DNA of 64,000 nt from Quadrisphaera granulorum (GTDB taxonomy: Bacteria; Actinomycetota; Actinomycetes; Actinomycetales; Quadrisphaeraceae): NCBI RefSeq assembly GCF_003149145.1, contig NZ_QGDQ01000009.1, forward strand, positions 62,001 to 126,000. The letters are read 5' to 3'. A program made the position numbers and the translations under genes. Of this stretch, positions 16,810 through 26,271 are shown in pieces. The notes under the pieces are model-generated. The model made no database searches. It had not been told where the DNA came from and saw only the letters and a list, made by a program, of their open reading frames with translations. How positions within the stretch are numbered: the first letter of the stretch is position 1; every line of letters starts with the position of its first letter.

Positions 16810-17814
16810 ATGAGCTTCTTCAGCGACGTCGAGCGCGACCTCGTGGTCGCGGCGCGCACCGTGGTCGCCGACGGGGTGGTTGCGCTCGACCTCGTCGCCC
16901 ACAACGGGCGTGACCTGCCCGCGTGGGCACCTGGCGCTCACGTCGACCTCGTCCTCGCCGACGGCCGCGCACCCGGCACCGAGCGGGTGGAACGGCAGTA
17001 CTCGCTGTGTGGCGACCTCGCGGATCGCTCGACGTGGCGCGTGGCGGTGCTCCGGGAGGACGGCGGACGCGGCGGCTCCGTGCGTGTGCACCACGAGGTG
17101 CGCGAAGGCCAGCGCCTGCGCGTGCGAGGCCCCCGCAATCACTTCACCTGCCAGCTGCTCCCCGGAGCTGCGTACCGCTTCCTGGCGGGGGGCATCGGCA
17201 TCACCGCGGTCCTGCCGATGGCGCGCGCCGCCACGGCTGCCGGCGTCGACTGGACGCTCGACTACGCGGGGCGCTCGATCTCGACGATGGCGTTCGCCGA
17301 CGATGCGCTGGCCCTCGATGACGGCACCGGACGCGTGCGGTTGCACCCCGCTGACCAGGGAGCCCGGCTCGACGTTGCCGCGCTGGTCAAGGGTGCCGTG
17401 GACCACGGCGCCGGCGTCTACGCGTGCGGCCCCGCGCGTCTGCTGACCGCGTTGGAGGAGGCTTTCACGGCCGAGGGCCGTCCCGAGTCGCTGCACGTCG
17501 AGCGGTTCGAGGCCGTGGAGTACGGCGAGCCGGTGTGGGCGGAGCCCTTCGAGGTGGAGCTCGCGACGACGGGCGACGTCGTCGTCGTCTCACCCGGGCA
17601 GTCGGTGCTGGAGGCGATCGAGGAGCAGAGCCCCGCGGCCGTGGTGCTGTCGAGCTGTCGGCGCGGCACCTGCGGCATGTGCGAGGTGCCGGTGCTGGAG
17701 GGGGAGATCGAGCACCGTGACTCGGTGCTGACGCCGGTGGAACGGGAGGAGAGCGCCGTGATGATGGCGTGCGTCTCGCGTGCTGCGGGTCCGCGGATCG
17801 TCCTCGATGTCTGA
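16810..17814 (+). CDS. PDR/VanB family ferredoxin-type oxidoreductase
   Basis: A 334-residue reductase built as in vanillate demethylase reductase VanB: an FMN domain (VERQYSLCGD, WAPGAHVDLVL), a pyridine nucleotide domain (YRFLAGGIGITAVLPMARA, GAGVYACGPARLLTAL) and a C-terminal plant-type [2Fe-2S] domain with SSCRRGTCGMCEVPVLEGEIEHRDSVLT and a last Cys in MMACVSRA. Such proteins pass electrons from NAD(P)H to a Rieske oxygenase that demethylates or hydroxylates. No oxygenase gene is in the window, so the partner must be elsewhere or not of the Rieske type. Divergent from the amidohydrolase-ABC operon and convergent with the second amidohydrolase gene (17 bases between stops). Confidence 0.88.
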   Translation: MSFFSDVERDLVVAARTVVADGVVALDLVAHNGRDLPAWAPGAHVDLVLADGRAPGTERVERQYSLCGDLADRSTWRVAVLREDGGRGGSVRVHHEVREGQRLRVRGPRNHFTCQLLPGAAYRFLAGGIGITAVLPMARAATAAGVDWTLDYAGRSISTMAFADDALALDDGTGRVRLHPADQGARLDVAALVKGAVDHGAGVYACGPARLLTALEEAFTAEGRPESLHVERFEAVEYGEPVWAEPFEVELATTGDVVVVSPGQSVLEAIEEQSPAAVVLSSCRRGTCGMCEVPVLEGEIEHRDSVLTPVEREESAVMMACVSRAAGPRIVLDV

Positions 17815-17831
17815 CTCGTGCGCGGGCGGCC

Positions 17832-19223
17832 TCAGTGGCCGGTGCGGGCGCGCAGGGCTGCGGTCAGGGCGGTTTCATCACCGGTGACGAGCCGATAGTC
17901 GCGAACGACGACGCGCCCGCCGACCACCACGTGCCGCGGGCGGCGCCCCGGGTTGGCCCACAGCAGCCCCGCCACCGGGTCGGCGACCCCCGCGTCGGCC
18001 ACGCCTGAGACGTCCCAGACGCACGCGTCGCCCGCTGCACCCGGCGAGAGGACACCCAGTTCGGCTCGTCCCAGCCCGGCTGCGCCGCCGGAGGTGGCCA
18101 TCGCGAGGACGTCGCGCGCAGGCAGTTGCGGACCGACCAGGCCCGAGACCTGCATCGCGAGGCGCGCATCGGCGAGGAGGTGCCCGGCGTCGTTCGACCC
18201 TCCGCCCGAGGTTCCGAGGCCGACGACGACGCCCGCCTCGCGCAGCCGCCGCACGGGGGCGATGCCCCAGCCCATCGGCACGTCACAGCCCGGGGCGTGT
18301 GTCGCCGTGACACCTGCGGCGGCCAGCCGCGTGATCTCCTCCTCGGTGACGTCGCACAGGTGCGCGACGGTGACATCGGGCGCGAGCCAGCCCCAGTCCT
18401 CCAGTAGGTCGAGGGGGCGGCGGCCGTAGCGGGCCAGGGCGATCTCGGTGTCCACCTGCTCGTTCGCCTGGGTCCGCCGTCGCAGTCCGTACCGCCGGGC
18501 GACGTCGCCGAGGGCGCGGAAGGTGGTTTCGGAGTCGGAGTGCACACCGGCCGGGCCGACCGCGAGCTGCAGCATCCCGTCAGTGCTTGTGCCGCCCGGT
18601 GCCGCGGGGCTGGACGTTGATCGGGTTGATCCGGTTGATCGCAGCAGGGATGTGACGATCGCCTCGGCGCTCGCGGCGGCCACCTCAGGGGCGTCCCGCG
18701 CGGAGCCGCGCACGAACACCAGCCGGGCTCCGAGGGACGCCGCCGCATCGGCGATGGCCCGGGCGATCGCGACGGTGTCACCGACCGGGTCACGGCTCGC
18801 CGAGGGGTCAGGCCAGTTGAGCTGGTGGTCGGCCACCGTCGTCACCCCGCACAGCAGCGACTCGGCCAGGCCGACACCGGCGGTCGCGGCGACGAGCGAG
18901 GCGTCGATCCCCGCGGAGGCGTACGCGGCAGCCATGGCGGGCAGCCAGTCGCGCATCGGCACCCCACGGGTGCCCGGCAGGGTCCGGAACCCCGACTGCA
19001 GGAGGTGGTGGTGGGCGTTGATGAGCCCCGGCGTGACGATGCAGCCCGCCGCGTCGAGCACGTCGTGTGACCCGGGCCCAGTTCCGCTCGCGCCCGGTCC
19101 GGGCGCGGGTCCAGCGACCCGGCCGTCTGCGCCTATCACCAGGTCCCCGGTGCGGTCTCGCTCGGGGTCGTCGAACCGTTCCACCACCAGGGATGCCGAC
19201 GTGATGGTGAGCGAGCGCGTCAT
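17832..19223 (-). CDS. Amidohydrolase of the 8-oxoguanine deaminase/AtzB-TrzN group, metal site altered
   Basis: A 463-residue amidohydrolase. PGLINAHHHLLQSGFRTLPG is the strand-1 HxH, GVTTVADHQLNWPD follows, VTVAHLCDVTEEEI holds the strand-6 His and THAPGCDVPMGWGIAPVRRLREAGVVVGLG is close to the 8-oxoguanine deaminase T-H-C-P-x-S-N-x-x-L-G-x-G-I-A-P-V pattern. Two usual ligands are not seen: the strand-5 His (family H-x-H-L-A-E) is replaced in RRRTQANEQ, and the strand-8 Asp (G-x-D-G-S-x-S-N-D) reads GTSGGGSND. It may use a different metal set or substrate. It is transcribed alone with a copy of the shared upstream motif. A Ser/Thr/Gly-rich insert is near residue 200. Confidence 0.77.
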   Translation of the reverse strand: MTRSLTITSASLVVERFDDPERDRTGDLVIGADGRVAGPAPGPGASGTGPGSHDVLDAAGCIVTPGLINAHHHLLQSGFRTLPGTRGVPMRDWLPAMAAAYASAGIDASLVAATAGVGLAESLLCGVTTVADHQLNWPDPSASRDPVGDTVAIARAIADAAASLGARLVFVRGSARDAPEVAAASAEAIVTSLLRSTGSTRSTSSPAAPGGTSTDGMLQLAVGPAGVHSDSETTFRALGDVARRYGLRRRTQANEQVDTEIALARYGRRPLDLLEDWGWLAPDVTVAHLCDVTEEEITRLAAAGVTATHAPGCDVPMGWGIAPVRRLREAGVVVGLGTSGGGSNDAGHLLADARLAMQVSGLVGPQLPARDVLAMATSGGAAGLGRAELGVLSPGAAGDACVWDVSGVADAGVADPVAGLLWANPGRRPRHVVVGGRVVVRDYRLVTGDETALTAALRARTGH

Positions 19224-19628
19224 GCGGCCTGTCGTACCAGCCCGTCGCGGCGGGCGGAGAAATGGCTCACCACGTCGTTGGCGTGACCACGTGCTCGTCG
19301 CCGTCCCGCTCGACCTCGACGGATGGTTGATTCCCAGGCGTCACCAGCTCCCATGGCTGCGTCCCCAACGGCAGCGGACGTCCTGGAGTGAGAGCTCTCG
19401 TGCCGGGAGCTGCACATGTTGGCCCCGTGAAGCGCGACCGCTTGGCCCCTTGACCGTGACGATGTGAACACGGTCAAGGGGCCAATCCTGCTCACCCAAG
19501 GGGCCAACACGTGCAGCTGCGGGGCAACGACCCGTCTCTGGCGAGGGTGCCCAGGTCGGTGTACTCGGACCGGCATCCCGTCGATGGCGGGGCTTGACGT
19601 CAGCCGGGCTGCCTCGAGGTCCCCACGC
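19224..19628. repeat. Intergenic region with a nested palindrome
   Basis: These 405 bases have no supported gene. They hold the operator copy above, one copy of GATGGTTGATTCCC (19322-19335), and a nested palindrome. Its outer arms are 19409-19426 (GCTGCACATGTTGGCCCC) and 19500-19517, one mismatch in 18; its inner arms are 19442-19458 (TTGGCCCCTTGACCGTG) and 19469-19485, perfect over 17 bases with a 10-base loop. Inner and outer arms share TTGGCCCC. It could be a terminator for nothing visible, a REP-type element or a small non-autonomous mobile element. Confidence 0.6.
19272..19289. promoter_or_regulatory. Candidate operator shared by the two amidohydrolase genes, copy 2
   Basis: ACGTCGTTGGCGTGACCA differs from 16652-16669 by one base in 18 and lies 49-66 bases before the second amidohydrolase start, in the same orientation relative to its gene. 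The right palindrome half is less complete here (CCACGTG). Confidence 0.5.
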
Positions 19629-20333
19629 TCACCTGAGTGCTGGGACGTCGAGGCGGCCGTCGCTCATCCGCACCACACGCTCCAGGCCGGGCACGCTGTT
19701 CAGCCGGTCGAGGTCGTGCGTGACGAGCAGCGTCGCCGTTCCGCGCTCACGCGTGAGGCGCACGAGCAGCTCCACCACCTCGGCGGCGCGCTCGGAGTCG
19801 AGGGCGCTGGTCGGCTCGTCCACCAGCAGCACCGACGGTGCGTGCACGAGCGCCCGGGCGATGGCCACCCGCTGCCGCTGCCCGCCGGAGAGCTGATGAG
19901 GACGGCGACGGCCCAGCCCGTCCAGGCCCACCTCGGCGAGCAGGGCGTCGGCGTGCTCGCGCAGCTCCCGACGCCGCTGCCCCCGACCTCCCGCGACCGC
20001 ACCCAGCTCGCCCATGACCAGCAGCTGGTCACGCACGGTCAGTGACGGCAGCAGGTTGGCCTGCTGGAACACCACGCCGACGCGCTCGCGTCGCAGCGCG
20101 GCCGCCGCCGAGGGGGCCAGGCGCGCGACGTCGTCGTCGTCCAGAAGTACCCGGCCGGAGTCGGGGCGGACCAGCCCCGCGGCCACCGCGAGCAGGCTCG
20201 ACTTGCCGGAGCCGCTCGGTCCGGTGAGCACCGTCACGGCGCCGTCCGGCACGACGAGGTGCACGTGGTCGAGTGCGGTGACGCGCCCGGCGCCGTCGGG
20301 GTGGGTCAGGGTGACGTCGTCGAAGGTGATCAC
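19629..20333 (-). CDS. ABC transporter ATP-binding protein (MacB/LolD type)
   Basis: A 234-residue ATPase of the MacB/LolD/FtsE group. Walker A is VLTGPSGSGKSSLLAVAAGL, Q-loop VVFQQANLLPSLTV, signature HQLSGGQRQRVAIARALVH, Walker B VLLVDEPTSALDSERA, and the switch His is in LLVTHDLDRL. These ATPases drive export of peptides, lipoproteins or drugs by a mechanical type VII mechanism rather than import. GTG 20333 overlaps the stop of the FtsX-like permease gene, so the two form an operon. The divergent two-component genes may regulate it. Confidence 0.9.
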   Translation of the reverse strand: MITFDDVTLTHPDGAGRVTALDHVHLVVPDGAVTVLTGPSGSGKSSLLAVAAGLVRPDSGRVLLDDDDVARLAPSAAAALRRERVGVVFQQANLLPSLTVRDQLLVMGELGAVAGGRGQRRRELREHADALLAEVGLDGLGRRRPHQLSGGQRQRVAIARALVHAPSVLLVDEPTSALDSERAAEVVELLVRLTRERGTATLLVTHDLDRLNSVPGLERVVRMSDGRLDVPALR

Positions 20334-21439
20334 CGGATGCTCCCGAGGGCCGTGAGGGGGTTGGCGCTGACGATGGCCCGCAGGGCCACGAGGACGCCGA
20401 CCAGACCGAGGACGACGACGAGTAGCGACGGCGCCAACGCCGTCAGCGGTGACAGCACGAACGGCACCGCCGTCCCCGCGGCCAGGCCGATCGCCACCAC
20501 GCCGGCGGTGCCCGCCGCCACGCCGCCGACGAGCACCGCCGTGCCCTGGCCGAGCGCGTCGACCACGAGCGACCGCGTCGAGGCGCCGAGGGCTTTGAGG
20601 ACGGCGACGTCGGCGGTGCGCTGCAGCGTCCACACCGTGAAGAACGCCCCCACCACCAGGGCGCTCACCACGAGGAGCAGCCCGATGATGAGCCCGAGCG
20701 AGCCGACCTCGGAGCGGAACGCGCCGATCGCGCCGAGAGACCCGAGCAGCGTCGTCGCCGTCGTGCCGGTGCGGGTGTCGAGCGCGGCGCGCTGGTCGCC
20801 GTCGAGGTCACCGCGCACGAGCAGCGCGCTCGCCTCGCCGGACCCTCCGGTGGCGCGCGAGAGCTGCTGCCAGTCCAAGAACGTCGTCCAGACGACGGGC
20901 GTGTGGGAGTACCAGCCGTCACCGCTGACCTGCGCGACGGTGAAGCGCTGACCGCCGAGCTCGACCGTCTCGCCCGTGCGGGCCTTCAGTGCCTCGGCAG
21001 CGGGCGTCGACAGGACCACGGTGGCGGGGGAGGCGGGTGTCGTGGCGGTCAGGCCGGGGTCGGTGCCGAGGACGGCGACGGCGGCCGACTGAGTGCTGGC
21101 CGTCCCGCTGCTGCTCTGGCGTGTCGCGCGGGTCTGGGACACCCCGAGCGGCCACGCGCCGGTGACCCCCGCTGCGCTCGCCCACGCAGACTGCTGCGCG
21201 CTGGAGACGGACGAGTCGGCGAAGGTCAGCGCGCCGCTCGTGCTGCCGCTGCTGCCCGCGGGGCGGGCGAGGACGACGGCGTCGGCGTCCAGACCGAGCA
21301 CAGCGGAGACGTTCTGCGCGGCCAGGCCGGCGGTGAGGCCGGTGAGCGAACCCACCAGCAGGGTGACGAGGGCGACGACGGCGGCGAGCAGGGCGAACCT
21401 GCCGCGGGCGGCGCGCAGGTCGCGCCAGGCGACGAACAC
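20330..21439 (-). CDS. FtsX-like ABC transporter permease
   Basis: A 369-residue membrane protein with the MacB/FtsX layout: a short cytoplasmic start (FVAWRDLRAARGRF), one helix (FALLAAVVALVTLLVGSLTGL), an extracytoplasmic domain of about 190 residues rich in Ser, Thr and Ala, and three C-terminal helices including LGLIIGLLLVVSALVVGAFF. The sequence VLKALGASTRSLVVDALGQG is the coupling motif of the family. GTG 21439 follows GGAGGTCCTCCC. With the ATPase it forms an efflux or signalling system; its target is unknown. Confidence 0.85.
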   Translation of the reverse strand: MFVAWRDLRAARGRFALLAAVVALVTLLVGSLTGLTAGLAAQNVSAVLGLDADAVVLARPAGSSGSTSGALTFADSSVSSAQQSAWASAAGVTGAWPLGVSQTRATRQSSSGTASTQSAAVAVLGTDPGLTATTPASPATVVLSTPAAEALKARTGETVELGGQRFTVAQVSGDGWYSHTPVVWTTFLDWQQLSRATGGSGEASALLVRGDLDGDQRAALDTRTGTTATTLLGSLGAIGAFRSEVGSLGLIIGLLLVVSALVVGAFFTVWTLQRTADVAVLKALGASTRSLVVDALGQGTAVLVGGVAAGTAGVVAIGLAAGTAVPFVLSPLTALAPSLLVVVLGLVGVLVALRAIVSANPLTALGSIR

Positions 21440-21608
21440 GGGAGGACCTCCGGGGTGAGACGAGGGGAAGTGCAGTGAGTCCACGTTCCCTGTGCTCGCC
21501 CCGCCGGGGCATCGCCCGCGATGCGGGAGTTCGCGGTGCGGGGGTTGGAGCCGCGCGTCCATCGTTCGACGGATGTGGTCGGGGTCGGCGCGCCGCTAGC
21601 GTCGCCCG

Positions 21609-22811
21609 GTGCACCGCAACGCCCTCGCCCCCGTCTTCCTCGGGCTGCGCGTGGGCCTGCACCTGCTCGTGGTGGGCGTCGCGGCGCTCGTCGTCGTCCT
21701 GGCAGACCCCGCTGACCGTCCCGCGGTGGCAGCGCTGGCCGCAGCATTGCTGGCCGTCTACGCCGCGGGTGCGGCGATCGCCCGGGCCCGGCGCAGCGGC
21801 TGGACACGCGCGTGGCTCGCCGTGCTCAGCGTGCTGTGGCTGGCGCTGGTCGTCGCATCACCGCAGGCCGCGTACCTCGTCTTTCCCCTGTATTTCCTCT
21901 ACCTGCATCTGCTGCCGCGTCGGTGGGGGCCGGCGGCCGTCGTCGTCGCCACGCTCGCCGCGGTGGTGGCGACAGCCGCCGACGGCGGCCTGACCGTGGG
22001 CGGGGTGGTCGGCCCGGTGATCGCCGCGGGCGTGGCCCTGGCCATCGGGCTGGGCTACCGGGCGCTGGCCCGCGAGGCGGCCGAGCGCGAGCAGCTGCTC
22101 GCCGAGCTGGTGGCCGCCCGCGCCGACCTCGCCGCCAGCGAGCGGACTGCGGGCGCGCTCGCGGAGCGGGCGCGCATCGCCCGAGACCTTCACGACACCG
22201 TGGCGCAGGGGCTGTCGAGCATCCAGATGCTGCTGCACGTCGCCGAGCGTGCGGACCCTGGCAGCGCGGGCGTGCAGCACATCCGCCTGGCACGGGAGAC
22301 GGCCGCGGGAAGCCTCGGCGAGGCCCGCGCCCTCATCGCCGAGCTCACGCCGCCGCCCCTGGCGGAGCAGGGTCTGCTGGCGGCGCTGCGGCGGCTGGCG
22401 GTCACGCAGTGGAGCCGGCCCGGGTTGCAGGTGGAGGTCGACGGAGAGGACGACGACGGCGAGCCGCCCGTGCAGGTGGCCACCGCGCTGCTGCGGATCG
22501 CGCAGGGCGCCGTCGCCAACGCCCTCCAGCACTCCGGGGCTGGTCGCGTGCAGGTGCGCCTGGACCGGTCACCCGGCGTGACGCGGCTCGCGGTGCAGGA
22601 CGACGGCCGCGGCTTCGACCCCGCAGTCGTGGCCGAGCGGACTGCCGGCGGCGCTGGGCACTTCGGCTTGCGCGCGGTCCGCGAGCGCGTGGAGCAGCTG
22701 GGTGGCGCGCTCGCCGTGCGCACGGCACCCGGACGCGGCACCGAGGTGGAGGTCGAGCTGCCGGACGCCCCCGCCGCAGCTGCCGTCCCTGGCGCGGAGG
22801 TCATGGCGTGA
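21609..22811 (+). CDS. Sensor histidine kinase (NarL-type, HisKA_3)
   Basis: A 400-residue kinase. Four to five membrane helices fill residues 10-150 (for example VGLHLLVVGVAALVVVLAD and GGVVGPVIAAGVALAIGLGY). A short coiled stretch leads to the HisKA_3 box RARIARDLHDTVAQGLSSIQ with the phosphorylated His at about residue 195. The ATPase domain has LLRIAQGAVANALQHSGAG (N box), DDGRGFDP and GHFGLRAVRERVEQLGG (G boxes). There is no separate extracytoplasmic sensor domain, so it probably senses the membrane or the neighbouring exporter. GTG 21609 is divergent from the ABC genes, and the end overlaps the response regulator start. Confidence 0.88.
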   Translation: MHRNALAPVFLGLRVGLHLLVVGVAALVVVLADPADRPAVAALAAALLAVYAAGAAIARARRSGWTRAWLAVLSVLWLALVVASPQAAYLVFPLYFLYLHLLPRRWGPAAVVVATLAAVVATAADGGLTVGGVVGPVIAAGVALAIGLGYRALAREAAEREQLLAELVAARADLAASERTAGALAERARIARDLHDTVAQGLSSIQMLLHVAERADPGSAGVQHIRLARETAAGSLGEARALIAELTPPPLAEQGLLAALRRLAVTQWSRPGLQVEVDGEDDDGEPPVQVATALLRIAQGAVANALQHSGAGRVQVRLDRSPGVTRLAVQDDGRGFDPAVVAERTAGGAGHFGLRAVRERVEQLGGALAVRTAPGRGTEVEVELPDAPAAAAVPGAEVMA

Positions 22812-23425
22812 CCCGCGTGGTGCTGGTCGACGATCACCCGGTGGTGCGGCTGGGCTTGCGGGCGCTGCTGGAGCAGGAGGGCTTTGAGGTGGTCGCGGAG
22901 GCGGGCACCTGCGACGACGCGGTCTCTGCCGCGGCTGAGCACGCGCCCGACGTCGTCCTCATGGACCTCCAGCTGGGTGAGGGGCTGGGCGGCGCCGAGG
23001 CCACGCGGCGGATCCGCGCCCTGCCCGACGCACCACCCGTGCTGGTGCTGACCAACTACGACACCGACGGCGACATCCTCGGCGCGGTGGAGGCCGGCGC
23101 TAGCGGCTACCTGCTCAAGGACGCCCCGCCCGCCGAGCTGCTCACGGCCGTGCGCGCCGCGGCCGCGGGGGAGAGCGCGCTGGCGCCCGCCGTCGCCAGT
23201 CGACTGCTCGCGAGGGTGCGAACGCCGGCGGTGTCGCTCACCGCACGTGAAGTGGAGGTGCTGTCGCTGGTGGCTGACGGGCGCTCCAACCTGGAGATCG
23301 CCGAGGGGCTGGGCATCAGCGAGCCGACGGTGAAGTCGCACCTCGTGCACGTCTTCACCAAGCTCGACGTGACGTCGCGGACCGCCGCGGTCGCGCGGGC
23401 GCGTGAACGCGGCGTGCTGCGCTGA
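22808..23425 (+). CDS. LuxR/NarL-family response regulator
   Basis: A 205-residue regulator. The receiver domain begins VTRVVLVDDHPVVRLGLRAL, the phosphorylated Asp is D53 in VVLMDLQLG, the conserved Thr is in VLVLTNYD and Lys in YLLKDAPP. The C-terminal LuxR-type helix-turn-helix is LTAREVEVLSLVADGRSNLEIAEGLGISEPTVKSHLVHVFTKL. GTG 22808 overlaps the kinase stop. It probably regulates the divergent MacB-like exporter genes, an inference from gene order only. Confidence 0.92.
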   Translation: MTRVVLVDDHPVVRLGLRALLEQEGFEVVAEAGTCDDAVSAAAEHAPDVVLMDLQLGEGLGGAEATRRIRALPDAPPVLVLTNYDTDGDILGAVEAGASGYLLKDAPPAELLTAVRAAAAGESALAPAVASRLLARVRTPAVSLTAREVEVLSLVADGRSNLEIAEGLGISEPTVKSHLVHVFTKLDVTSRTAAVARARERGVLR

Positions 23426-23443
23426 GCTCGCCGGCCCGGGCCG

Positions 23444-25120
<1,677 letters not shown>

Positions 25121-25749
25121 GGGTCTTCTCCTCCCGGCGCCATCACCGGCGACGACGCCTGGTGGTCATGGTGTCCGCTCGCCCGCGGTCGGTCCACTCG
25201 TACCCCCGTCTCTCGATGGTTGATTCCCGGCCTCCCGCGAAAGACGACCCCCTGACCACCGTGATCATGGGCAGTCGGCCACCTCGAGCTCTCGCGCTCA
25301 GCGGAGCTGGCCCGATGAGGCCTGATCGTTGCCAGGGGCGCGCTGCACGTGACGCAGCAAGGCTCCCGACCAGGGCTTTCCCTTCGTCCTGCACGCCTTC
25401 GCGGGTGATCACATCGATCGACGAGTCGTTGCAGGGCGTCGCTGAGCAGCCCGCGGGCCTGCCGGTGGGTGGGCTGCCTGCCGGTGGGTGGGCTGCCTAC
25501 CGGTGGGTGGGCTGGCTCCCGGGTGTGAGGGCTCTACCCGGGCGTGAGCCCACCCAGTGGGCATCTGGCCACCCAGGACCACCGAGCCGACCGAGCTCAC
25601 GGCTGGGAATCAACCGACTAGCAGGTCGAGGTCTGCATCCGGACCCCACCCGTACCCCTCCCGGTAGACGCGAGCCCCTGCCATGCTGCTCGCGCACGAT
25701 CACGTCGAGCGGGAGCTGTGCTCCCGCTCACGACCCCCGAGGAGACACC
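25121..25749. repeat. Repeat-rich intergenic region before mscL
   Basis: These 629 bases have no supported gene. They carry GATGGTTGATTCCC (25215-25228) and its inverted 11-base core GGGAATCAACC (25605-25615), CCGTGATCATGGGC (25259-25272), and a tandem repeat of three 19-base units starting GCCTGCCGGTGGGTGGGCT (25457-25475, 25476-25494, and 25495-25513 with one change). After it come GGCTCCCGGG and CCCGGGCGTGAGCC, which can pair. The two inverted motifs enclose the tandem repeat and about 400 bases, as short terminal repeats would. Confidence 0.6.
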
Positions 25750-26157
25750 GTGAAGGGCTTCCGCGAGTTCATCCTGCGTGGCAACGTCGTCGACCTGGCC
25801 ATCGCCGTGCTCATCGGAGCAGCGTTCGGAGCGCTGGTGAAGTCCTTCACCGACGACATGCTGACGCCGCTCCTGGGTGTCTTCGGCGGCGTCCAGGACT
25901 TCTCCTCGCTGCACTTCGCCATCAACGGCAGCGAGTTCCGGATCGGCGCGTTCATCAACGCGGTCATCGCGTTCCTCATCACCTCGGCGATCCTCTACTT
26001 CTTCGTCGTCAAGCCGGTCAACGTGCTCATGTCGCGCTACCGCACCGAGCCCGAGCCCAAGGCGCCCGTGCACGACTGCCCCGAGTGCCTGTCCAAGATC
26101 CCCGTGAAGGCCACGCGCTGCGCCTTCTGCACCGCGGAGGTCGCCCCCGCCGCCTGA
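25750..26157 (+). CDS. mscL: Large-conductance mechanosensitive channel with C-terminal zinc-ribbon-like tail
   Basis: A 135-residue channel protein that opens under membrane tension. The first helix MKGFREFILRGNVVDLAIAVLIGAAFGALV and the second GAFINAVIAFLITSAILYFFVVKPVN are the MscL hallmark. After the second helix the tail PEPKAPVHDCPECLSKIPVKATRCAFCTAEV has two CxxC pairs, a zinc-ribbon pattern in place of the usual plain amphipathic bundle. GTG 25750 follows GAGGAG at normal spacing. Monocistronic. Confidence 0.95.
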   Translation: MKGFREFILRGNVVDLAIAVLIGAAFGALVKSFTDDMLTPLLGVFGGVQDFSSLHFAINGSEFRIGAFINAVIAFLITSAILYFFVVKPVNVLMSRYRTEPEPKAPVHDCPECLSKIPVKATRCAFCTAEVAPAA

Positions 26158-26204
26158 CGGGTGGCGCGCGGCCGGGTCGGCGGTGCTTCGGGCGCCCGTG
26201 ATCT

Positions 26205-26218
26205 CCGTGATCATGGGC
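26205..26218. repeat. Dispersed intergenic motif CCGTGATCATGGGC
   Basis: The same 14 bases occur at 25259-25272, and inverted at 45506-45519, where the match extends to 18 bases (CCGTGATCATGGGCGTCC). All copies are intergenic. Confidence 0.5.
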
Positions 26219-26271
26219 GTCCGACGCAGTTTCAGGGGCGTCGACGCCCGTGCGCGGGGTAGGGGACGGCC

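Noticed and set aside
25457-25513. CRISPR array
   Set aside because: The repeats are head-to-tail 19-base units without unique spacers, and no cas gene is present.
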